Shown: one piece after another, positions 16,129 to 21,567 of the stretch
How the letters are laid out: each line of letters opens with the position of its first letter
How positions within the stretch are numbered: the stretch's first letter is position 1
From: Flavobacteriales bacterium UBA2426
GTDB taxonomy: Bacteria > Bacteroidota > Bacteroidia > Flavobacteriales_F > PHOS-HE28
Direction of reading: 5' to 3'
Length of the DNA stretch: 21,567 nucleotides
NCBI GenBank assembly: GCA_002342985.1
Contig: DDRC01000116.1
Coordinates: 622-22,188 of the forward strand
Notes under the pieces: model-generated
What the model saw: only the letters and a program-made list of their open reading frames with translations
Database searches by the model: none
What the model was told of the DNA's origin: nothing
Translations under genes and position numbers: made by a program

Positions 16129-17082
16129 CTACAGCACGCTGGCGGCCACCGCCCGCACGGCCTCGCTGCGTCCCATGGTGTAGAAATGGAGGCAGGGGGC
16201 GCTCTTGGCGATGAGCTCCTTGGCCTGGGCGATGGTCCATTCGATGCCGATGCGCTTCACCTCCAGGTCGGTGCGGCATTTCACGAGCTCACGGGCGAAT
16301 TCGTCCGGCAGGTCCACCCGGAAGGTCTTGGGCAGGAAGGCGATGTGCCGCAGGGTGGTGATGGGCTTCAGCCCGGGGATGATGGGCACCGTGATGCCCG
16401 CCTCGCGGCACAGGTCGACGAAGCGGAAGTACTTCGCATTGTCGAAGAACATCTGCGTCACCAGGTATTCGGCTCCCGCATCCACCTTGGCCTTCAGGTA
16501 GGCGATGTCCACGTTGAGGTTGAGGGCCTCCGGGTGCTTCTCGGGGTAGCAAGCTGCGCCGATGCACAGGTCGGTGGCGGCCGCATCGCGCTCTTCATCA
16601 TGCAGGTACCGGCCCCGGTTGAGGTTGGCGATCTGCTGGATGAGATCCACCGCATGGGCATGGCCATCGCGCTCGGGGATGAAGTGCGGCTCATTCTTGA
16701 TGGCATCCCCGCGCAGAGCCAGCACGTTGTCGATGCCCAGGAAGTTCAATTCGATCAAGGCATCCTCGGTATCCTCCTGGCTGAAGCCGCCGCAGATGAG
16801 ATGGGGTACCGTGTCGATGTTGTACTTCGCCTTGATGGTGGCGCAGATGCCCACGGTGCCCGGCCGCTTGCGCAGGCGTACTTTCTGCAGCAGCCCGTGG
16901 CCGCGGTCCTTGTAGAGCACCTCCTCGCGGTGGTAGGTGACGTTGATGAAGCTCGGCTTGAACTCGAGGAGCGGGTCGATGCCTTCGTAGATGGAGCGGA
17001 TGTCCTTGCCCTTCAAGGGCGGAAGTATCTCGAAGGAGAAGAGCGTGCGATCCGCGCGCCGCAGGTGGTCGATGACCTTCAT
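16129..17082 (-). CDS. metF: 5,10-methylenetetrahydrofolate reductase
   Basis: MetF uses NADH and FAD to reduce 5,10-methylene-THF to 5-methyl-THF, the methyl donor for methionine synthesis. The 317-residue protein has the active-site Glu in FSFEILPP (E18), the FAD-binding LALRGDAI segment with its Asp, a conserved VTQMFFDN and the IPGLKPI motif, all in family order. Its leader follows a strong hairpin terminator for the upstream gene, and a TACTTTTA octamer overlaps the terminator tail, a possible promoter. The M1 peptidase follows after 29 bases. Confidence 0.96.
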   Translation of the reverse strand: MKVIDHLRRADRTLFSFEILPPLKGKDIRSIYEGIDPLLEFKPSFINVTYHREEVLYKDRGHGLLQKVRLRKRPGTVGICATIKAKYNIDTVPHLICGGFSQEDTEDALIELNFLGIDNVLALRGDAIKNEPHFIPERDGHAHAVDLIQQIANLNRGRYLHDEERDAAATDLCIGAACYPEKHPEALNLNVDIAYLKAKVDAGAEYLVTQMFFDNAKYFRFVDLCREAGITVPIIPGLKPITTLRHIAFLPKTFRVDLPDEFARELVKCRTDLEVKRIGIEWTIAQAKELIAKSAPCLHFYTMGRSEAVRAVAASVL

Positions 17083-17126
17083 GGATTGGCCGGTTGGCCT
17101 GCGCCGGGCAGGCGGGCGCTAAAAGT

Positions 17127-17159
17127 AGGAAGGCCCTTCCGGGAACGAAGGGCCTTCCT
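17127..17159 (-). terminator. Rho-independent terminator after the CUB/PKD-domain gene
   Basis: AGGAAGGCCCTTC (17127-17139) and GAAGGGCCTTCCT (17147-17159) form a perfect 13-bp stem with a 7-base loop. On the minus strand the stem is followed by ACTTTT, a short U-tract. It begins 15 bases past the stop of the gene at 17175-19688. Confidence 0.75.
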
Positions 17160-17174
17160 GCTGGATGTGCGGAA

Positions 17175-19688
17175 TCAGCGCAGCACGGTGATGTGGCCCG
17201 CATACTCCGACTTGTCGTGGAGCTTGAGCACGTAGTAGTAGGTGCCATCCGGCAGATCGTCGGCCTTCCACTGGTTGCGGTAGTTGGTGGCCTCGTACAC
17301 CTTGTTGCCCCAACGGCCATAGATCACGAGCTCATTCGCCCAGTACTCGATGTTGGGTATCACGAAGTAGTCGTTCATCTGGTCGCCGTTGGGAGAGATG
17401 ACATTAGGGATGGTGATGTCCGGCGGGAAGATGTCGTACCGCTGCACGATGGTGTCGGTGCAGCCGTCGGTGGTGGTCACGATCAACAGCACGTCATAGG
17501 GCCCTGGATCATTGAAGGTCCATGATGGGTTCGGGTCCGTGCTGGAGCCCTCCTGGTCGTCGAAATCCCAGAACCAGGAGACGATGGTGCCGCCGTTGAC
17601 CGTGGAGGCATCGGTGAAATCAACGGTGGTGCCCATGGGCTGGGGCGACACCGGCGAGGCGGTGAAGCCTGCCACGGGGTTGTTCGCGATGAGGACGCTG
17701 TAGGGGGCGGAAGTGCCGCTGCATCCCTCCGCCGTGGTCACCGTCACGGTATAGGAACCGGTGCCGGCCAGGATGGTGGGGCTCGTCTCCTGCGTGCTCC
17801 AGAGGTAGGAGGCATAGGGCTCGGTGGTGGAAAGAGTGGCCGATGCGCCGCCGCAACTGAAGGGCGGCCCGGTGATCACCGGCGTCGGTACCGGCACCTC
17901 GACGACCGTGATGGGCTCGGAGGTCAGCGGGCAGTTGCCAAAGGCGACCGTTACGGTATAGGTGCCGGCGCCTACGTTCACGTTGGTGCCGGTGAATCCC
18001 CCGGGGCTCCAGAGGTAGCTGTCAAATCCCTGCGGTGCGGTCAGGTACGCCACACCGTCCGTGCAGATCACCGGGTTGCCGCCGATGGTGATAGGGCCCT
18101 GGGGTGCGGGGTTCACCGTTACGGTGATGGTGGTGTCATAGGTGCAGCCGAAGTTGTCGGTAATGGAGAACACATAATCGTGCGTGCCTACCCCCACCGG
18201 GGTCGCGGTAGCCGACAAAGGATCATTGGGGTTGGAGACCAGCCCATTGCCCACCCAGTTGGCCGAGTCGAGCGTGCTGGTTCCCAGCACAGGGGTGAAC
18301 TGAGTGAGGCTCGGGAACAGCGAGGGGTTGAAGTTCAATCCCCAGTCGCAGATGAACCCGTTGTCGATGGCCCAGTTGTCGATGACCGTGAAGGTCCACG
18401 TACCGTTCAAGGCACAACCCGTCAAGGTCGACCAAGGTTGCACGCTGCTGTAGGTGCCGGCAATCAGTGCATTGCTCGCAGGCGTGCCGGCCTGTGTCAC
18501 GTTCGGTGTGATTCCGAACGCTGCGCAATCAGCGAAGGTGCCCAAGGTGGCTGTGGGGCTCCAGCAGTAGTCCCAGCACTCTCCGATCACGGGGCTGGAA
18601 CCCGGGTCGGTGTCATTGGCCGCTCCTAGGTATGTGCTCCCTCCACCCTGCTGGTGAAGGGTCATGGTCTGTCCACTGGGGCAGGTGATCGAGATGATCA
18701 GATCGCCCATGTAGCTGTGTTCCAGGCTGGCACAGATGCTGAGCAGATCGTTCGGGTTCGCGAGGGTGGCACCGGGGGCGAACTGCGTGTAGAACAACTG
18801 GGACGTGTACGCCACCCCGGAACCGTCGGGCATGGTCACGCCATCGCCCAGGTTCACTGTTGGGAGTGCGGACCACATGACCGGTGTCGCTACAGCGGTG
18901 AGGTCGATGCTCTCCCCTTCGCAGATCACCATGGGGCTGACAACCGTGCCATTGAACACCGGGGTGGTGCTTACCAGCACCTGGAGGTCCACCAGGTTCG
19001 TGTTCGAGCAGCCATTATCGTCCGTCACGGTGAGTTGCACCACGTATTCACCCGGCTCCGCAAAGGAGTGGGTGACCACCGCGCCCGTGCTGTCAAGCGC
19101 GCCATCCGCGAAGTCCCAGCGGTATTCCGCGATGGTGAAAGGATCCACCGCAGTGGAGCCCGATCCGTCGAAGGTGATCACCTCTCCTTGGCAGGCCAGC
19201 AACGGCACGGGGCTGCCAAAGGTGGCAGCCGCCGTGGGGGGCTGACAGGGCACCACGCAGCTGATGAGCGAAGCGAACACACCGGTCCCGGTCTCGTTGC
19301 TGGCGAACACCAACGTCAAGCAGCCAGTCGGATTCGAGAATGAGGCGGATACGATCCCCGGCGAGTCAGAGCCCGACCATTGGCCGAGCAGGGGAGCGGA
19401 CAGGTCAGCACCGTCATAGATATAGAGCACATCTCCCGGTGCGGACCCGGCTGTGCTGAGGTTGAAGGTGAAGAACTGCAGGGAAATCGCCGGCCCCCCG
19501 CTGCCGTCCGGGCAGATGGTGGTGGTGAAGTTCTCGTTGTTCTGGTAACCACCTGCCCCTTCCCCCCCACTGTCCAAAAGCGAACCTGAACAGGCCGACA
19601 CGGTCCCATCTGCAATGGTGTACTGCGCCTGGAGTTGGGTGGCCAGCAGAAGGGTTGTTAAGAGCGCGAGCTTTTTCATCTTCATCAT
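17175..19688 (-). CDS. Large secreted CUB/PKD/P-domain protein with T9SS type B C-terminal domain
   Basis: The predicted 837 residues start at MMKMKKLALLTTLLLATQLQAQ, a clear signal peptide; the ATG at 19688 was chosen because upstream residues are not signal-like. In order: a CUB-like domain (about 33-145; CSGSLLDSGG, YIYDGADLSAPLLGQWSG), a PKD domain (about 148-235; YRWDFADG, HSFAEPGEY), a proprotein-convertase P-domain-like region (about 285-450; SLEHSYMGDLIISITCPSG, GTWTFTVIDNWAIDNG), Ig-like repeats with TYTVTV strands (about 490-660), and a second PKD domain (about 665-745; WFWDFDDQEG). The gliding/CHU_C domain follows (from about 755; PNVISPNGDQMNDYF, IYGRWGNKVYE, PDGTYYYVLKL). It is predicted T9SS cargo at the cell surface; no catalytic site was seen, and adhesion is an inference. 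A TAGATTTG promoter-like octamer lies 63 bases upstream and a terminator follows, so it is probably monocistronic. Confidence 0.9.
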   Translation of the reverse strand: MMKMKKLALLTTLLLATQLQAQYTIADGTVSACSGSLLDSGGEGAGGYQNNENFTTTICPDGSGGPAISLQFFTFNLSTAGSAPGDVLYIYDGADLSAPLLGQWSGSDSPGIVSASFSNPTGCLTLVFASNETGTGVFASLISCVVPCQPPTAAATFGSPVPLLACQGEVITFDGSGSTAVDPFTIAEYRWDFADGALDSTGAVVTHSFAEPGEYVVQLTVTDDNGCSNTNLVDLQVLVSTTPVFNGTVVSPMVICEGESIDLTAVATPVMWSALPTVNLGDGVTMPDGSGVAYTSQLFYTQFAPGATLANPNDLLSICASLEHSYMGDLIISITCPSGQTMTLHQQGGGSTYLGAANDTDPGSSPVIGECWDYCWSPTATLGTFADCAAFGITPNVTQAGTPASNALIAGTYSSVQPWSTLTGCALNGTWTFTVIDNWAIDNGFICDWGLNFNPSLFPSLTQFTPVLGTSTLDSANWVGNGLVSNPNDPLSATATPVGVGTHDYVFSITDNFGCTYDTTITVTVNPAPQGPITIGGNPVICTDGVAYLTAPQGFDSYLWSPGGFTGTNVNVGAGTYTVTVAFGNCPLTSEPITVVEVPVPTPVITGPPFSCGGASATLSTTEPYASYLWSTQETSPTILAGTGSYTVTVTTAEGCSGTSAPYSVLIANNPVAGFTASPVSPQPMGTTVDFTDASTVNGGTIVSWFWDFDDQEGSSTDPNPSWTFNDPGPYDVLLIVTTTDGCTDTIVQRYDIFPPDITIPNVISPNGDQMNDYFVIPNIEYWANELVIYGRWGNKVYEATNYRNQWKADDLPDGTYYYVLKLHDKSEYAGHITVLR

Positions 19689-19713
19689 CGATCGTTGCTT
19701 CGAGCGGGGCTGG

Positions 19714-19750
19714 CGGCCTGCCTGGGTGTTTAACGGGCCCGGCAAGGCCG
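19714..19750 (-). other. Predicted hairpin at the 5' end of the CUB/PKD-domain mRNA
   Basis: On the minus strand CGGCCTTGCCGGG pairs with CCCAGGCAGGCCG as about 12 bp with two single-base bulges and an 11-base loop. It begins just downstream of the candidate -7 octamer, so it would lie at the very 5' end of the message, where it could protect the RNA or slow translation. Confidence 0.4.
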
Positions 19751-19751
19751 T

Positions 19752-19759
19752 CAAATCTA
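19752..19759 (-). promoter_or_regulatory. Candidate -7 element (TAGATTTG) for the CUB/PKD-domain gene
   Basis: A perfect TAnnTTTG match in the 97-base gap after the anti-sigma-like gene, ending 63 bases before the start codon. Confidence 0.5.
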
Positions 19760-19785
19760 TGCGCCGGCGGCGGAACCCACCAGCC

Positions 19786-20835
19786 TTAGTTCATGGGAGT
19801 CCGGTTAAGCCAAACCACCTTGCCATCGCTAATCACCTGGCCGTCCAAAGTGGTGGCCTCCACGGCCACCATGTACATGCCATCCGCGCAGTTGGCGCCA
19901 TCCCAGAGGACGATTTCGCCAGACCCGGTTCCCCCACCCATATTCCCGCTGAAGACCAATTGGTTGGTCTGGATGGAGTAGACCCGGATCAGGGCATTGG
20001 ACAAGGAGGCATCGGCTACCACCTTGTAGGCGTCGTTCACACCATCGCCGTTCGGTGTGAATGTATTGGGCATCAGAAGCCTAGGCCGTGAAGCGGAAGG
20101 GAGGGGGGCAGGCTCCGCCGTCTCCACCTCCGGCTCCGTGGCTGTAACCGTAGCGGGCGAACCTGCAGATTGACGCAGAGCCTCTTCGGCGGCAACCTGC
20201 TGCTTCACCTGCTCCGTCAGTTCCAGGATGATGTGCTCTACCACCTGCTCCTCTTCGGCGCCGGCTGGCAGTGTGGCACTTGTGGATATGACCGGGTCGG
20301 CGGTGGCCTCAATTGGAGTACGCGCAGGGGCTGGTGCTTGGGCGATGGGATTGACCTGTCGCCCAGTCTTTTCGTTGGCTGCCGGCTTCGGCGCCAGAAT
20401 GGGCGCCATGGCCATTTCGGGGGCTCGTTCCACCGGGTTGGCTGTGGGTTGGGCCAAGGCCTCTGCCTGTTCCACGGAATCTGCTGCCGCTTCGGCTGTT
20501 ACAGGGGCATCCGGAGGGCCCAGGGTGAGCGCAAGCACCACAGCCCCGATGGCCAGGGCCCCAGCCAAGCCAGCGGCCACCCAGCCGTAGCCACCCAGCA
20601 TGCCACTGCCTGCAGCCGCCGGTTGCCCGAGCTTCGAGCTGATATTCTCCCACACAGCCGGGTCGGGCTCCACCTCGTGCTGTTCGAACCGTTGCCTGAA
20701 GTGGTCATTCACCGGATCGCTGGGCGGCGCGGCCGTCAGCAGCCGTGCTTCGATTACCTGCCAAAGCGCAGGGTCTACCGGGGCCTCGTGGCCCTGGAAG
20801 CGCTCCCGGAACAGGTGGCTCAGGTCATCCTTCAT
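19786..20835 (-). CDS. Putative anti-sigma membrane protein with gliding-type C-terminal domain
   Basis: The predicted 349 residues have a cytoplasmic N-terminus with two copies of one motif: LFRERFQGHEAPVDPALWQ (from about residue 8) and HFRQRFEQHEVEPDPAVWE (from about 45). One membrane helix follows (about 84-106, GWVAAGLAGALAIGAVVLAL), then a long Ala/Pro/Glu-rich periplasmic stalk (about 107-245). The C-terminal domain (about 250-349) opens with LMPNTFTPNGDGVNDAY, the gliding/CHU_C signature; however, the usual NRWG segment is replaced by RVYSIQTNQ. The layout and its overlap with the ECF sigma gene point to a sigma-binding anti-sigma factor with an extracytoplasmic sensor, although no ZAS/RskA motif is present. 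The ATG at 20835 (MKDDLSHLF) was chosen; an ATG at 20847 would add four residues. Both overlap the sigma gene. Domain content is clear; function is inferred. Confidence 0.8.
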   Translation of the reverse strand: MKDDLSHLFRERFQGHEAPVDPALWQVIEARLLTAAPPSDPVNDHFRQRFEQHEVEPDPAVWENISSKLGQPAAAGSGMLGGYGWVAAGLAGALAIGAVVLALTLGPPDAPVTAEAAADSVEQAEALAQPTANPVERAPEMAMAPILAPKPAANEKTGRQVNPIAQAPAPARTPIEATADPVISTSATLPAGAEEEQVVEHIILELTEQVKQQVAAEEALRQSAGSPATVTATEPEVETAEPAPLPSASRPRLLMPNTFTPNGDGVNDAYKVVADASLSNALIRVYSIQTNQLVFSGNMGGGTGSGEIVLWDGANCADGMYMVAVEATTLDGQVISDGKVVWLNRTPMN

Positions 20836-21382
20836 GGTCGTGTGCATAGGGCGCTGCGGTCTCTTTGGGTAGCAGCTTGCGCAGGTAGGCCCGCGCTTTC
20901 ATGAATTGCGATTTCGAGGTGTTCTCCGATATGCCGAGCTGCTCGGCGATCTCCTTGTGGGCGAACCCTTCGATGGCGAACAGGTTGAACACGGTTCGGT
21001 AGCCGGTGGGCAGCGCTTGAATCAGGTCCATCAGTTCATCCGTGGACATGGTCATAACCGCCTGCTCATCAGCCTGGTGCAGGTGCTCTGCCGCTGTCAG
21101 GTCCACGCTGTGGTCGTACGGCTTGTTCCGTCGGATATGGTCCAGCGCGGTGTTCACCATGGTGCGGGCGATCCAGCCGCCCAAGGGGCCGTCTCCACGG
21201 TAGTGTCCGATTTTCTGGAACACCTTCACGAAGCCGTCTTGCAGCATGTCCTGGGCCTGCTCCCGATTGCCGGCGTATCGCATGCAGATGCTCATCATCT
21301 TCCGTGCATAAGCCTTGTACAGCCCCTTCTGAGCGATGGGGTCGCCAGCGACGCATCCTGAAACGAGCTGCTCATCGGTCAT
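20825..21382 (-). CDS. ECF-type RNA polymerase sigma factor
   Basis: A sigma-70 family factor of the extracytoplasmic-function type, 185 residues. Region 2 (about 10-90) includes the core-binding and -10 recognition stretch AQDMLQDGFVKVFQKIGHYRG and WIARTMVNTALDHIRR. A short linker (about 92-115) leads to region 4 (about 120-172), with LPTGYRTVFNLFAIEGFAHKEIAEQLGISENTSKSQ, the helix-turn-helix for -35 recognition. The ATG at 21382 (MTDEQLVSGCV) was chosen because upstream residues are not sigma-like. The 3' end overlaps the anti-sigma-like gene by 11 bases, the usual arrangement of an ECF factor with its regulator. A TACCTTCG octamer 54 bases upstream is a candidate promoter. Confidence 0.93.
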   Translation of the reverse strand: MTDEQLVSGCVAGDPIAQKGLYKAYARKMMSICMRYAGNREQAQDMLQDGFVKVFQKIGHYRGDGPLGGWIARTMVNTALDHIRRNKPYDHSVDLTAAEHLHQADEQAVMTMSTDELMDLIQALPTGYRTVFNLFAIEGFAHKEIAEQLGISENTSKSQFMKARAYLRKLLPKETAAPYAHDHEG

Positions 21383-21435
21383 GACGGTCCGTGTATGATG
21401 ATGCAAACCGGGGCCCCGAGGTTGCCTGGCCCTGC

Positions 21436-21443
21436 CGAAGGTA
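21436..21443 (-). promoter_or_regulatory. Candidate -7 element (TACCTTCG) for the sigma/anti-sigma operon
   Basis: One mismatch to TAnnTTTG, 53 bases before the sigma ATG; a TTGG about 22 bases further upstream is a possible -33. An identical octamer faces the other way at 21474-21481. Confidence 0.45.
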
Positions 21444-21473
21444 CGGCCCATGGCGGCGCGGCAGCCCAAGGGC

Positions 21474-21481
21474 TACCTTCG
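21474..21481 (+). promoter_or_regulatory. Candidate -7 element (TACCTTCG) for lepA
   Basis: The same octamer as at 21436-21443 but on the plus strand, 40 bases before the lepA ATG. No clear -33 element was seen. Confidence 0.4.
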
Positions 21482-21521
21482 CGGCCCGCGTTCCGGACCC
21501 TTCCGGCCGTGCGACCCAGCC

Positions 21522-21567
21522 ATGGACCATATCCGCAACTTCTGCATCATCGCCCACATCGACCACG
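21522..21567 (+). CDS. lepA: Translation elongation factor 4 (LepA), first 15 codons only
   Basis: The last 46 bases encode MDHIRNFCIIAHIDH, the start of the LepA/EF4 GTPase (family form M-x-x-IRNFSIIAHIDHGKST), which leads into the P-loop G1 motif just beyond the window. LepA is a ribosome-associated GTPase acting in translation initiation or back-translocation. The rest lies outside the window. It is divergent from the sigma factor, with a 139-base gap between the two starts that holds both candidate promoters. Confidence 0.85.
   Translation, partial: MDHIRNFCIIAHIDH

Noticed and set aside
16100..16279. N-terminal extension of the M1 peptidase frame
   Set aside because: Overlaps the metF 3' end, is Arg/His/Gly-rich and would bury the signal peptide.

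Overview
The window looks like chromosomal DNA from a GC-rich member of the Bacteroidota, probably a Flavobacteriales-type environmental lineage. The evidence is: (i) three proteins carry type IX secretion system (T9SS) or gliding-type C-terminal sorting domains, and a fourth has a related domain; (ii) the fatty-acid cluster has the Bacteroidota order pdxA, DUF177, rpmF, plsX, fabH, accB, accC; (iii) octamers resembling the Bacteroidota -7 promoter element (TAnnTTTG, often TAnnTTCG here) precede many genes; (iv) Shine-Dalgarno sequences are largely absent. No tRNA, rRNA, CRISPR array, insertion sequence or phage gene was seen, and no gene-free stretch exceeds 300 bases.

Layout. 1-3356 (+): a tight three-gene set, made of the C-terminus of an Orn/Lys/Arg-type PLP decarboxylase, an ATP-grasp protein with a histone-like basic N-terminal tail, and a C45-type (penicillin acyltransferase-like) Ntn hydrolase. 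This is the least conventional part of the window and the best candidate for an undescribed pathway. 3381-10838 (-): leucyl aminopeptidase, pdxA, DUF177 protein, rpmF, plsX, fabH, accB and accC, covering fatty-acid initiation, phospholipid precursor supply, pyridoxal phosphate (PLP) synthesis and a ribosomal protein. 10953-14158 (+): a large secreted multidomain protein with a T9SS type B C-terminus, overlapping riboflavin synthase by one base. 14159-17082 (-): a secreted M1 aminopeptidase with a T9SS type A tail, and metF. 17175-19688 (-): a second large CUB/PKD/P-domain protein with a type B tail. 19786-21382 (-): an ECF sigma factor overlapping a membrane protein that looks like its anti-sigma partner but ends in a gliding-type C-terminal domain. 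21522-end (+): the first codons of lepA, divergent from the sigma factor.

How it fits together. The central operon supplies malonyl-CoA (AccB, AccC), starts acyl chains (FabH) and makes acyl phosphate for phosphatidic acid synthesis (PlsX). The secreted proteins are predicted T9SS cargo, and the sigma/anti-sigma pair may monitor the envelope. Several intergenic gaps hold short dispersed repeats of kinds common in environmental genomes. Two such repeats lie inside reading frames at the left end. Family assignments come from reading motifs in the translations, with no database search.
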